This document shows, in pieces, positions 8,874 to 17,980 of a DNA stretch of 64,000 nt. Position 1 is the stretch's first letter. Every line of letters begins with the position of its first letter. Made by a program: the position numbers and the translations under genes. The notes under the pieces were generated by a model. It saw nothing but the letters and a program-made list of their open reading frames with translations. It had not been told where the DNA came from and did not search any database. The DNA comes from Alteromonas sp. MMG017. Its GTDB lineage: Bacteria; Pseudomonadota; Gammaproteobacteria; Enterobacterales; Alteromonadaceae. The stretch is from contig NZ_JAGJDY010000014.1 in the NCBI RefSeq assembly GCF_018100795.1, forward strand, positions 34,907 through 98,906, in the 5' to 3' direction.

Positions 8874-10910
8874 ATGACGACCCCAGCAATTGAATTGGTA
8901 GATGGTTTGCCTTTATTTTCATCTATTAAGCCCGCGCAGATAAAGCCAGCCATCGAGAAAGCGATAGCAAAATGTAAGCTTGAAATTGATGAGGTGGTTG
9001 CATCTAAAGATTACTCTTATGCGAACTTAGTATTGCGCTTAGAAGAAGTAGACGACAACTTAAGTAAGATGTGGTCACCGGTTTCTCACATGAATTCAGT
9101 GGTGAGTAGCGACGAGTTGCGAGAAGCCCATGATGCCTGTCTACCTTTGCTATCAGAATATGGCACCTGGGTAGGGCAGCACGAAGGCTTGTACAATGCT
9201 TACGTGGCGATAAAAGACTCAAACGAATACGCCGACCTTGATGAACAGCGTCAAAAAGTGATTGATAATGCTATTCGCGATTTCACCTTAAGTGGGGTGG
9301 CACTGCCTAGCGAGGAAAAGAAACGCTATGCAAATATTCAAGCGAAGTTAAGCGAACTGTCATCCACATTTTCAAATAATGTCATGGACGCCACCATGGG
9401 GTGGAGCAAGCATGTCACTGACGAAGCTACCTTATCTGGCATGCCTGAATCAGCCCGCGATGCAGCAGCACAAGCCGCGCATCAAAAAGACTTACAAGGC
9501 TGGTTGTTTACATTAGATATTCCTTCTTACCTACCCGTTATGCTTTATGCAGACAATGCGGAGTTACGTGAAGAAATGTATCGCGCTTATGCGACTAAGG
9601 CGTCAGACCAAGGCCCTAATGCGGGTAAGTGGGATAACACTGAAATCATCCAACAAACACTGGCCCTTCGCAGTGAAATTGCGCAATTGCTCGGTTTTGG
9701 TAGCTATTCTGAACGCTCTCTTGCTACCAAGATGGCAGAATCGACCGATCAAGTTACCGGTTTTTTACGTGACTTAGCTGCTAAATCGAAGCCACAGGCT
9801 GAAAAAGAGCTAGAAGAAGTGCGCGCGTATGCGAAAGACACCCACGGGGTAACAGAGCTTAACGCGTGGGACCTACCTTATTACAGCGAGAAGCTGAAAC
9901 AAGAAAAGTACACCATTTCAGATGAAATGCTGCGTCCGTACTTCCCAGAAGACAAAGTGTTGTCGGGCTTGTTTGAAGTAGTACATAGGTTATACGGCCT
10001 TAAAATTATCGAGCAGCCAGGCATTGATACGTGGCATAAAGATGTGCGCTATTTCACTATTACTGATAGTGCAGATGCCCTTCGTGGCAGCTTTTACTTA
10101 GACTTGTACGCCCGCGCTAAAAAACGAGGTGGTGCGTGGATGGATGAGTGCCGTGTTCGCCGTGAGAAATTAGACGGTGAATTGCAGCTGCCTGTCGCGT
10201 ATCTAACTTGTAATTTTAATGCCCCAGTAGGAGATAAGCCTGCCTTATTCACGCACGATGAAGTGGTTACCCTTTTCCATGAATTCGGACACGGTATACA
10301 CCACATGCTAACCAAAATGTCGGTGGCGGGTGTATCTGGAATTAATGGTGTGCCATGGGATGCCGTAGAACTGCCAAGTCAGTTTTTAGAAAACTGGTGC
10401 TGGGAAGAAGACGCGCTTAACTTTATTTCGGGTCACTTTGAGACGGGTGAGCCCTTACCGGCCGATTTACTCGATAGAATGTTAGCTGCCAGAGATTACC
10501 AAGCTGCTATGCAAATGGTGCGTCAGTTGGAATTCAGCTTGTTTGATTTCTTACTGCATAGTGAGTCTGGCGACAGTGTTGATGTGCAAGCTATTCTTAA
10601 CAGCGTGCGCGCTGAAGTAGCGGTTAATACACCTCCAGCATTCAACCGTTTTCAGCATAGCTTTGGGCATATATTTGCAGGTGGTTATGCAGCAGGGTAT
10701 TACAGCTACAAATGGGCAGAAGTGTTATCTGCTGATGCTTACAGTAAATTTGAAGAAGACGGTATTTTTAACCAAGAGACGGGTAAAGCGTTTTTGGAAA
10801 ATATACTTGAGATGGGTGGAAGCCGTGCGCCTATGGATTTATTCGTTGCCTTTAGAGGCAGGGAGCCAAATGTAGATGCCTTACTACGCCATAGCGGCAT
10901 TCGTGGCTAA
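8874..10910 (+). CDS. prlC: Oligopeptidase A (M3 zinc metallopeptidase)
   Basis: Cytoplasmic zinc endopeptidase that degrades short peptides, including released signal peptides. The 678-residue length is close to the E. coli enzyme (680). The zinc motif HEFGH falls at His469-Glu470-His473, with a downstream ELPSQFLENW segment supplying the third ligand region as in M3 peptidases. No signal peptide. The ribosome site is weak (GAG in AAAAGAGTAG). A glycosylase gene follows 31 nt downstream and may be cotranscribed. Confidence 0.95.
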   Translation: MTTPAIELVDGLPLFSSIKPAQIKPAIEKAIAKCKLEIDEVVASKDYSYANLVLRLEEVDDNLSKMWSPVSHMNSVVSSDELREAHDACLPLLSEYGTWVGQHEGLYNAYVAIKDSNEYADLDEQRQKVIDNAIRDFTLSGVALPSEEKKRYANIQAKLSELSSTFSNNVMDATMGWSKHVTDEATLSGMPESARDAAAQAAHQKDLQGWLFTLDIPSYLPVMLYADNAELREEMYRAYATKASDQGPNAGKWDNTEIIQQTLALRSEIAQLLGFGSYSERSLATKMAESTDQVTGFLRDLAAKSKPQAEKELEEVRAYAKDTHGVTELNAWDLPYYSEKLKQEKYTISDEMLRPYFPEDKVLSGLFEVVHRLYGLKIIEQPGIDTWHKDVRYFTITDSADALRGSFYLDLYARAKKRGGAWMDECRVRREKLDGELQLPVAYLTCNFNAPVGDKPALFTHDEVVTLFHEFGHGIHHMLTKMSVAGVSGINGVPWDAVELPSQFLENWCWEEDALNFISGHFETGEPLPADLLDRMLAARDYQAAMQMVRQLEFSLFDFLLHSESGDSVDVQAILNSVRAEVAVNTPPAFNRFQHSFGHIFAGGYAAGYYSYKWAEVLSADAYSKFEEDGIFNQETGKAFLENILEMGGSRAPMDLFVAFRGREPNVDALLRHSGIRG

Positions 10911-10941
10911 TTAGTATTAGGTAGTATTAGGATAGATAACC

Positions 10942-11634
10942 ATGGGAATAGAATCTTTCTCCACCATTTATCAGCGGGCATGTAAGCGAAAAGGTGGTGA
11001 AAAGGCGCTTGAAAGCATGCTTTCGGCGCCACTTTCCTCCGAACACGTTGCCAAAATACCTGATGATCGGTTTTTGGCAGCCATGACGAAACAAGTATTT
11101 CAGTCTGGCTTTGTGTGGCGGGTTATTGAAAAAAAATGGCCCGAATTCGAAACCGTGTTTTTTGAATTTAAAATCGAAAAAGTGCTGCTCATGCCTGATG
11201 AAATGCTAGAGCAAAAAGCCTCGGATAAACGTATCGTGCGTAATTACAAAAAAGTAATGACCGTTCGCGACAATGCCATGTTCATTAAAGATATTGCCCG
11301 TGAACACGGCAGCTTCGGTCAGTTTGTGGCTAAATTCGATGCCAGTAATATTACCGATTTGTGGACTACCATGAAAAAACGCGGCGCTCGCCTTGGGGGT
11401 AACACGGGCCCTTACATGCTGCGGGCGTTAGGCGTAGATACCTTCTTGTTTTCACGAGATGTTGAGGACTACCTGAGAAAGAACGATATTATCGATGGTG
11501 GCCTGACTAGCAAGAAAAGCTTAACCGCTGCGAATGCGGCGTTTGCCCAGTGGCATCAAGAAAGTGGCCGCTCGTTACAAGAAATAAGCGTTATTATTGC
11601 GTTCAGTTGGGGCACAAACCAGTATTTTGCGTAA
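10942..11634 (+). CDS. Tag-like DNA-3-methyladenine glycosylase I family protein
   Basis: 230 residues resembling the adenine-glycosylase (Tag) superfamily used in base-excision repair of alkylated DNA. Supporting segments are FLAAMTKQVFQSGFVWRVIE near residues 44-65 and a C-terminal half including NTGPYMLRALGVDTFLFSRDV. The Cys/His zinc ligands at the ends of E. coli Tag are not evident, so it belongs to a different subgroup and its substrate is uncertain. It begins 31 nt after oligopeptidase A on the same strand. Confidence 0.75.
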   Translation: MGIESFSTIYQRACKRKGGEKALESMLSAPLSSEHVAKIPDDRFLAAMTKQVFQSGFVWRVIEKKWPEFETVFFEFKIEKVLLMPDEMLEQKASDKRIVRNYKKVMTVRDNAMFIKDIAREHGSFGQFVAKFDASNITDLWTTMKKRGARLGGNTGPYMLRALGVDTFLFSRDVEDYLRKNDIIDGGLTSKKSLTAANAAFAQWHQESGRSLQEISVIIAFSWGTNQYFA

Positions 11635-11708
11635 GGTAAATACTGTTGCTGGGCGCGACAATCCGATACACTTCAGCCTTTACTATGAATCACTAATGCA
11701 GGAATGCC

Positions 11709-12494
11709 ATGAGCGACAACCATAACAACACATCGCCCACTGAGGCATCGGATGCACCTACTACTCATTTTGGCTTTAAGCAGGTAGAAAAAAACCAAAA
11801 AGCGTCGTTAGTAGCCAATGTATTCGATTCTGTTGCCGCTAAATATGATGTCATGAACGATTTAATGTCGATGGGTGTGCACCGTTTATGGAAGCGCTTT
11901 GCCATTGACTGTTCAGGGGTACGTGCAGGGCAAAAAGTGCTTGATATCGCTGGTGGTACTGGCGATTTAACCGCAAAATTTTCTCGTCTTGTTGGCCCCA
12001 CGGGCAACGTAACCTTGGCCGACATTAACTTGTCGATGCTAAAAGTTGGCCGCGATAAACTAAGAGATCGCGGATTAGTCAGCAACATCGATTACGTTCA
12101 AGCAGATGCCGAGGCGTTACCTTTCCCTGATAACCACTTCGACGTAGTGACCATGGCTTTTGGCCTTAGAAACGTAACCGAAAAGCAAAATGCACTTAAT
12201 TCAATTTACCGTGTATTAAAACCAGGCGGTCGACTGTTGGTGTTGGAATTCTCGAAGCCCACGTCAGAGCAATTAAGCAAGCTTTACGATACTTATTCGT
12301 TCCATATATTGCCAAAAATGGGGCAGCTAGTGGCCAACGATGCTGAGAGCTATCAATACTTGGCGGAAAGTATTCGTATGCATCCTGATCAAGAGACCTT
12401 GAAAGGTATGTTCGAAACCGCGGGGTTTGACCAGTGTGACTACCAAAATTTAACCGGTGGGATCGTGGCACTGCATCGAGGCTATAAGTTTTAA
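11709..12494 (+). CDS. ubiE: Ubiquinone/menaquinone C-methyltransferase
   Basis: SAM-dependent C-methyltransferase of quinone biosynthesis. 261 residues. The family signature [17 protein letters not shown] lies near residue 50 and the SAM-binding motif [12 protein letters not shown] near 78; a second conserved block is [21 protein letters not shown]. The stop TAA shares its last base with the ubiJ ATG (TAATG), the start of a classic ubiE-ubiJ-ubiB operon. Confidence 0.97.
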   Translation: MSDNHNNTSPTEASDAPTTHFGFKQVEKNQKASLVANVFDSVAAKYDVMNDLMSMGVHRLWKRFAIDCSGVRAGQKVLDIAGGTGDLTAKFSRLVGPTGNVTLADINLSMLKVGRDKLRDRGLVSNIDYVQADAEALPFPDNHFDVVTMAFGLRNVTEKQNALNSIYRVLKPGGRLLVLEFSKPTSEQLSKLYDTYSFHILPKMGQLVANDAESYQYLAESIRMHPDQETLKGMFETAGFDQCDYQNLTGGIVALHRGYKF

Positions 12495-13129
12495 TGCCAA
12501 CGTCAGCATTGGTAAGTGCCGTTATTGAAACGGCAGCGAATAAAATTTTAGCGTTAGATCCAGACAGCGGTGCCAGAATGGCTTCGCTGAAAGGCGCGCG
12601 GCTTATTGCCTATGTAGACCCGTTGGCCTTTGCCATCGTGCTTGTATTTTCTGATCAGGTAGATGTGCTAACCCTTCATGAGTCGTTCCAAGACACAGTA
12701 GCAACGCTTAACACTAAAGACTGCTGTATTAAAACATCCCTAGATACTCTGCCTGAATTAAAGCATACCAATCAGTTAACCCGCCTTATTCAACAAAATA
12801 AATTACAGGTTGAGGGCGAACTTGCTGTGGCTCAACAAGTTAGCGGTCTATTTCAGCAGCTAGATATTGATGTAGAAGAGCTTTTGGCAGCGAAGACCAA
12901 CGATGTGGTTGCCCATCAAACGATGAGTTGGCTTAGTGCTCTTAAGCGCAAGGCCACGGGTGCCCTGTCGGAGTTTAATAAAGTCGCTAGCAATGCTTTG
13001 ATCGAAGAAAAGCAAATAGCAGCGCCCAAATTAGCGGTATTACATTTTAGTGATGAAGTGAACGCACTACGTGATGATGTAGCGCGACTAGATGCCCGCT
13101 TACTTCAGCTAGAACAAAAATCAATTTAA
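12494..13129 (+). CDS. ubiJ: Ubiquinone biosynthesis accessory factor UbiJ
   Basis: 211-residue SCP2-type lipid-binding protein that supports the soluble Ubi complex for the late steps of ubiquinone synthesis. The N-terminal half is SCP2-like and the C-terminal end (about 180-210) is a predicted coiled coil (ALRDDVARLDARLLQLEQK), the usual UbiJ arrangement. Identification rests strongly on position between ubiE (1-nt overlap) and ubiB (9-nt gap), since sequence conservation in this family is low. Confidence 0.92.
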   Translation: MPTSALVSAVIETAANKILALDPDSGARMASLKGARLIAYVDPLAFAIVLVFSDQVDVLTLHESFQDTVATLNTKDCCIKTSLDTLPELKHTNQLTRLIQQNKLQVEGELAVAQQVSGLFQQLDIDVEELLAAKTNDVVAHQTMSWLSALKRKATGALSEFNKVASNALIEEKQIAAPKLAVLHFSDEVNALRDDVARLDARLLQLEQKSI

Positions 13130-13138
13130 GAGACAAGC

Positions 13139-14767
13139 ATGCGCATTGTTAGGTTGTACAAGATAAATAAGGTGTTGTTAGAGCATGGGTTAGACGATCT
13201 TATCCCTGCTAAATGGCTACCATGGTACGCACGCCTTATGCGTCACAGCATCTTTTGGATTCGAAACAAACATAAAGACAAACTTGCCGGTGAGCGTATT
13301 ACGCTTGCGCTGCAAAGCCTTGGCCCTGTTTTTATCAAGTTCGGCCAAATGCTCTCGACACGCCGAGACTTGCTTCACCCTACTATTGCTAATGAACTTG
13401 CTCGCTTGCAAGACAAAGTGCCTCCGTTTTCGTCAGAAGCGGCACAAGAGATTATTAAAACCTCCCTTGGTTTAACGCATTTATCAGAGTTGTTTAGTGA
13501 GTTCGATGAAGTGCCATTGGCATCCGCCTCTATTGCGCAAGTGCATGCTGCAAAACTAAAAGCGAATAATGAAGATGTGGTGGTTAAAGTACTGCGCCCA
13601 GATATTCGTGAAACTATTGTGGCTGACATGGAGCTGCTATTTAGTTTGGCCTCGGTACTGCAAAAATGGCTGCCAGATGGCAAGCGTCTTCGCCCTGTTG
13701 AAGTGGTGGTGGAATACCGCAAAACCATTGTAGATGAACTCGATCTTCTGCGTGAATCGGCAAGTGGTATTCAATTGGGCAGAAATTTTGAAGGTTCAGA
13801 TTCACTATACATACCTAAAATATACAGCGATTATTGTCACAGCAATGTGATGGTGATGGAGCGCATATACGGGCTACCTATTTCAAATATTGATGCTTTG
13901 CTTGCACAAAACACCAATATGAAAAAGCTGGCCGAGCGAGGCGTTGAGGTTTTCTTTACCCAAGTGTTCCGCGACAGCTTCTTTCATGCTGATATGCACC
14001 CAGGTAATATCTTTGTTTCTACCGAGCACCCAGAAAACCCTAAATACATCGCTATTGATTTTGGCATTGTGGGCACCTTGAACCGAGAAGATAAACGTTA
14101 TTTGGCTGAAAACTTCATTGCGTTTTTTAACCGCGATTATCGCAAGGTAGCACAGCTTCATGCTGATTCTGGTTGGGTGCCAAACGACACCAATATTGAT
14201 GAGTTTGAAATGGCGATACGCACGGTTTGTGAGCCTATTTTTCAAAAGCCTCTTGCTGAAATCTCGTTCGGTAATGTGCTACTACAGTTATTTAATACAG
14301 CCCGCCGGTTTAATATGGTGGTGCAGCCACAATTAGTTCTGCTTCAAAAAACGCTGCTTTATGTTGAAGGGTTGGGTCGTCAACTTTATCCACAATTAGA
14401 TTTGTGGAAAACCGCAAAGCCCTTTTTAGAAAATTGGATGCGCGAGCAAATTGGCGTAAAAGCTATGCTAGGAAAGGTAAAAGCAAACCTGCCGTTTTGG
14501 TCTGAAAAGCTACCAGAAATGCCAGATTTACTTTACGACAGCTTACAGCAAGTTAAGCGGCTTCCTTTGCAACAACAACGCGCACAAGTTGCTTTATTAG
14601 AGCAGCAGAAAAAAAGCGCACAATCCATTCAATGGGGTGTAACGGGCGCTACCTTTATTTTATTGTCTGCTATTTTACCCATGTACGAAATGAATTGGTG
14701 CTTTCCAGCGCTTTCAGCTGGTGCAGGATTGCTCTGTTGGGTATTGGCATGGCGTAAGAACCGTTAG
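13139..14767 (+). CDS. ubiB: UbiB protein kinase-like ATPase of ubiquinone biosynthesis
   Basis: 542-residue member of the ABC1/ADCK/UbiB family. It shows the KxGQ-type signature ([17 protein letters not shown]), the alanine-rich nucleotide loop ([11 protein letters not shown]), the lysine of [18 protein letters not shown] and the metal-binding IDFGIVGT. Two transmembrane helices near the C-terminus (about 497-540) should anchor it at the inner membrane with the Ubi complex. Last gene of ubiEJB. Confidence 0.97.
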   Translation: MRIVRLYKINKVLLEHGLDDLIPAKWLPWYARLMRHSIFWIRNKHKDKLAGERITLALQSLGPVFIKFGQMLSTRRDLLHPTIANELARLQDKVPPFSSEAAQEIIKTSLGLTHLSELFSEFDEVPLASASIAQVHAAKLKANNEDVVVKVLRPDIRETIVADMELLFSLASVLQKWLPDGKRLRPVEVVVEYRKTIVDELDLLRESASGIQLGRNFEGSDSLYIPKIYSDYCHSNVMVMERIYGLPISNIDALLAQNTNMKKLAERGVEVFFTQVFRDSFFHADMHPGNIFVSTEHPENPKYIAIDFGIVGTLNREDKRYLAENFIAFFNRDYRKVAQLHADSGWVPNDTNIDEFEMAIRTVCEPIFQKPLAEISFGNVLLQLFNTARRFNMVVQPQLVLLQKTLLYVEGLGRQLYPQLDLWKTAKPFLENWMREQIGVKAMLGKVKANLPFWSEKLPEMPDLLYDSLQQVKRLPLQQQRAQVALLEQQKKSAQSIQWGVTGATFILLSAILPMYEMNWCFPALSAGAGLLCWVLAWRKNR

Positions 14768-14844
14768 GTACTGTTACGCTGGGGTGAAATTTTTATGAAA
14801 TGCATTATTTAGTGAATAAATTGTATATTAATCAGTTCGAAGAG

Positions 14845-14853
14845 TGTTATAGT
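14845..14853 (+). promoter_or_regulatory. Candidate extended -10 promoter for the cold-shock gene
   Basis: TGTTATAGT fits an extended -10 (TGn plus TATAGT); it would give a 5' leader of roughly 185 nt before the ATG at 15049, comparable to the long leaders of cspA-type genes. A TTGTAT lies 21 nt upstream, too far for a good -35. Inferred, untested. Confidence 0.35.
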
Positions 14854-15048
14854 TGCTTTGGCTTTAAGCCAAATGTCTTTGAATAGACGAGATATGAAAT
14901 TATTTGCTATATGTAAAACCGCTCAAGTTACCTTGTGATTTGTAGTAAGTTGTTGCCCATTCGTAAGTAAGACCAACTCCGCCTATTAAAGACACTCGCT
15001 ATACGCGCTTATTGCGCAATTTAATATGATATTTGAGGTCTATACGAC

Positions 15049-15258
15049 ATGTCTAAAGTTACAGGCACCGTTAAGTGGTTTAACGCTGATAAAGGTTATG
15101 GTTTTCTAACTCAAGATAACGGCGGTAAGGACGTATTCGTTCATTTCCGTGCTATCGTTTCTGACGGTTACAAAACTCTTCCAGAAGGTCAGCGCGTGGA
15201 ATTTGAAGTAGAAGAAGGTCAAAAAGGTCTTCAAGCTGCTAACGTGCACGCCATCTAA
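15049..15258 (+). CDS. CspA-family cold-shock protein
   Basis: 69-residue single cold-shock domain that binds single-stranded RNA/DNA and destabilises RNA structure. RNP1 (KGYGFL) and RNP2 (VFVHF) are intact, and the start [18 protein letters not shown] is typical. TGAGGT provides the ribosome site. The 281-nt upstream gap to ubiB is long and probably contains a structured leader; a strong terminator follows directly. Which csp paralogue this is cannot be told from sequence alone. Confidence 0.95.
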   Translation: MSKVTGTVKWFNADKGYGFLTQDNGGKDVFVHFRAIVSDGYKTLPEGQRVEFEVEEGQKGLQAANVHAI

Positions 15259-15265
15259 GAAATTC

Positions 15266-15303
15266 AAAAACGGCGGTCTGAAAAGACCGCCGTTTTTCTT
15301 TCT
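15266..15303 (+). terminator. Strong rho-independent terminator after the cold-shock gene
   Basis: A 14-bp stem with a GAAA tetraloop (15266-15279 with 15284-15297) ends in TTTTTCTTTCTTTT. Confidence 0.93.
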
Positions 15304-15394
15304 TTTATAAACACTACATTCGTTAATATAGTTGGTTTTCCCGCTATTAAGTGCTTTACTGTTTTAGTATTAAACTTAATGAAAGGATTTGCTA

Positions 15395-16162
15395 ATGTTA
15401 AGGATGAATAGTGTTTTTTTCGCTTTTGTTCTACTTTCCACTTTTATATCTTCTTCATCGTTCGCGCAATCATCCAGTAAAATACAAAATACTTCCCAAG
15501 ACACCCAAAGTGCCAGCAGCGCCGTTAGCAAACAAGCCATTAGTAACCAAAGCAATGCTATTGCCATGCTTTTCGGTGAACCAATTACCCTAGCTGACAT
15601 TACTCCCGACCAAGACACAATGTCGAAAATTCGAAAGCAAGCGCCCGATAACGTCACGCAGCTTATTACTCAGATGCGAGCTATCAATCTGGCGAACCAA
15701 ATTATAGAAGCAGTGCTTAGCGACTATGCGAGTACACACGATATCGAGGTGGACTTGGCCCTAGTGGAAGCTTTTAAGCAAAAATTTGGATCAGAATATG
15801 AAAAGAACAACCAGAAAGTAGCCGCTAAGAACGATGCTCTGCAAAACGATAATGAGTTGGAGGAAAGTGCTAGTAATGAAGATATTACGAGTATTGACGA
15901 GATTGCATCAACGCAAGTAGAGCGTTGGCAAATAGAAAAACACCTGTATAAAACCTATGGTGGGGCAGTGATTTTCGAGCAGTCGAACCCTTCAATGCCG
16001 GTAGAAGCCTACTTAGCTCTGATGAAAGAATACGCGAACGAAGGTAAGTTCAAGGTGTTAGATGAAGCCTTAGCTGAACGCTTTTGGGAGGCTTTCGAAC
16101 CACCATACGAATTCGTAATCGCGCCTGAAGACGTGAACTTTAACCAACCTTGGTGGCGTTAA
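15395..16162 (+). CDS. Exported protein of unknown function
   Basis: 255 residues; not recognised. A signal peptide is clear (MLRMNSVFFAFVLLSTF, likely cleaved at SFAQ). The mature protein starts with a Ser/Gln-rich stretch, then an alpha-helical region around NLANQIIEAVLSDYAS and LVEAFKQKFGSEYEKN that faintly recalls the N-terminal chaperone domain of SurA-type proteins, without a prolyl-isomerase domain. The C-terminus is FNQPWWR. The ATG at 15395 is preferred because AAAGGA lies 7 nt upstream; a TTG at 15389 is also in frame. Confidence 0.75.
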   Translation: MLRMNSVFFAFVLLSTFISSSSFAQSSSKIQNTSQDTQSASSAVSKQAISNQSNAIAMLFGEPITLADITPDQDTMSKIRKQAPDNVTQLITQMRAINLANQIIEAVLSDYASTHDIEVDLALVEAFKQKFGSEYEKNNQKVAAKNDALQNDNELEESASNEDITSIDEIASTQVERWQIEKHLYKTYGGAVIFEQSNPSMPVEAYLALMKEYANEGKFKVLDEALAERFWEAFEPPYEFVIAPEDVNFNQPWWR

Positions 16163-16170
16163 TGCATAAG

Positions 16171-16192
16171 TGGCAACCTTTGTAGGTTGCCA
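16171..16192 (+). terminator. Hairpin after the exported-protein gene
   Basis: GGCAACCT and AGGTTGCC pair around a TTGT loop, 9 nt past the stop codon at 16162. There is no T run, so it is a possible but weak terminator or a 3' stabilising hairpin. Confidence 0.4.
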
Positions 16193-16254
16193 ATAGCCAC
16201 ATCGTTATTCGACTCTCTTTAACGTTAGACGACACTATTTGACGTTAGGCGGCA

Positions 16255-17211
16255 TTAATTGGCAAATAGCGGGGTAGAAAAGTAACGCTCGGCGCCATCG
16301 GCAAGAATGATAACGATGTTCTTGCCCTTATTAGAAGATTGTTGGGCTAATTGAGCGGCAGCAAAGAGTGCGGCTCCCGAAGAAATCCCTACCGCTAAGC
16401 CTTCTACTCTCGCAACCTGCTGGGCGTAAGCTATGGCTTCGTTGTCTTCTACCGTAATTATCTGATTTATTTGGCTAACATCAAGCACGTCAGGAACATG
16501 GCCTGAACTCAGTCCCTGAATATTGTGCACGCCACCATGCCCTTTGCTTAACACCGGACAACTTGCTGGTTCAACCGCCACTATTTCTAAATGAGGAATG
16601 TGGGCTCGCATGCTTGTGGCTAAGCCCGTAAGCGTGCCGCCAGTGCCTACACCGGCAACCACGATATCGACATTACCACTAGTATCGCGCAGTATTTCTT
16701 GGGCGGTAGATTTAGCATGCGCATCAGGGTTAGCTTGGTTTGAAAATTGAGACAGGCCTACAGCATTTGGATTCTGCTCGATAAGTGCCGCCGCTTGCTC
16801 GATTGCCCCTTTTGTTCCAAGCTCTTTTGGCGTAGTGACTACCTGCGCGCCATAGTGGCGTATCAGCTTTTGGCGCTCTACTGACATATGTTCTGGTATG
16901 CACACTGTCAGTTTAATACCGTAAATAGCGCAGAGCCAAGCACAGGCCACACCGTTGTTTCCTGACGACGCTTCAATTATTTCAGTTTTCTCATTAAAAG
17001 CAGAGCTCGCCATTAGCGCGTTAAGCATAGCCATTGCCGGCCTGTCTTTTATTGAACCTGCAGGATTGAAAAATTCCACCTTGGCTAACAGTGTCGCCTC
17101 CACATGTTGGCTTGCCGCAAATTTACTCAAGCGTATTAGTGGTGTGTTTCCTATGGTTTGCGTTATATCGTCAACGACCCCAGGCATGGTATTTATCGCG
17201 TAATCAAGCAT
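16255..17211 (-). CDS. Cysteine synthase-family PLP enzyme
   Basis: 318 residues, fold type II PLP enzyme of the CysK/CysM family. The PLP lysine is Lys55 in AGSIKDRP, and the phosphate-binding loop GVGTGGTLTG is intact. The substrate loop, usually TSGNTG in cysteine synthases, reads SSGNNG here, so the acceptor or donor may differ from O-acetylserine plus sulfide. The ATG at 17211 has GAG about 9 nt upstream; an in-frame ATG at 17187 lacks a ribosome site. It is divergent from an Lrp/AsnC regulator across 108 nt, suggesting amino-acid-responsive control. Confidence 0.85.
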   Translation of the reverse strand: MLDYAINTMPGVVDDITQTIGNTPLIRLSKFAASQHVEATLLAKVEFFNPAGSIKDRPAMAMLNALMASSAFNEKTEIIEASSGNNGVACAWLCAIYGIKLTVCIPEHMSVERQKLIRHYGAQVVTTPKELGTKGAIEQAAALIEQNPNAVGLSQFSNQANPDAHAKSTAQEILRDTSGNVDIVVAGVGTGGTLTGLATSMRAHIPHLEIVAVEPASCPVLSKGHGGVHNIQGLSSGHVPDVLDVSQINQIITVEDNEAIAYAQQVARVEGLAVGISSGAALFAAAQLAQQSSNKGKNIVIILADGAERYFSTPLFAN

Positions 17212-17319
17212 TTCAAAAATCTCTACAAGTCAGTCTTATTCAATAGTGACAGCTAGAAAAAGAGAAATTTACTCATTACTCCCTATTTGATAGGTTAGGT
17301 GTAGTTAATAATTCTATTT

Positions 17320-17805
17320 ATGTGGTTTAAAGTGAAAAATATTGCTCTTGATGGTGTCGATAAGGCTATATTGTTGCTTCTTCAGCAAGACGCCAATGTG
17401 CCGGTTGCAGATATTGCGGAGAAAGTGGGCCTAACGGCTACGCCGTGTTGGCGACGTATACAGCGCCTAGAAGCGCAAGGCGTCATTTCCCGTCGCGTAG
17501 CATTATTGCAGGCGCATAAATTAGGCTTGGCAATGACGGTGTTTGTGCAAATCAAAGCCGCTCGTCACGATGGGAAGTGGTTAACAGACTTTGCTAAGCA
17601 CGCATCATCGTTTGAAGAAGTGGTTGAATTTTATCGTATGTCTGGAGAATACGATTACTTGCTTAAAGTTGTGGTAACCGATATGGCTGCTTTCGACCAT
17701 TTCTATAAAAGACTCGTAAATGGCATTGATCTAAACGATGTCACCTCTAGTTTTGCCATGGAACAACTGAAATACACAACGGCGCTTCCACTTACTCATC
17801 TTTAA
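17320..17805 (+). CDS. Lrp/AsnC-family transcriptional regulator
   Basis: 161 residues: an N-terminal helix-turn-helix (VPVADIAEKVGLTATPCWRR) followed by an AsnC ligand-binding (RAM) domain with YRMSGEYDYLLKVVV. The family forms octamers or hexadecamers and senses amino acids. Its divergence from the cysteine-synthase-like gene suggests it controls that gene and itself from the shared 108-nt region. The ribosome site before ATG 17320 is poor; an in-frame GTG at 17332 is an alternative start. Confidence 0.92.
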   Translation: MWFKVKNIALDGVDKAILLLLQQDANVPVADIAEKVGLTATPCWRRIQRLEAQGVISRRVALLQAHKLGLAMTVFVQIKAARHDGKWLTDFAKHASSFEEVVEFYRMSGEYDYLLKVVVTDMAAFDHFYKRLVNGIDLNDVTSSFAMEQLKYTTALPLTHL

Positions 17806-17980
17806 CAAAAACCAAATAGATCGCTAATTATTTAAGGCGTGCGAAAGTAAAAAGGACGAGCTCGGGTCTAGGTTACTTATGGGTTACTAAAAACACTAAT
17901 ATAAGTATTTTATTGGATTATGCTTCAAAGTGTCTACAGTAATACTTTACGTTAACTTTTTCTCCCGAAGGCAGTAAGCA

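Noticed and set aside
13375..13728. 117-codon frame antisense to ubiB
   Set aside because: Low-complexity Ser/Thr/Arg composition typical of antisense shadows.
14881..14938. Short frame upstream of the cold-shock gene as a leader peptide
   Set aside because: Only 14 codons and no ribosome site.
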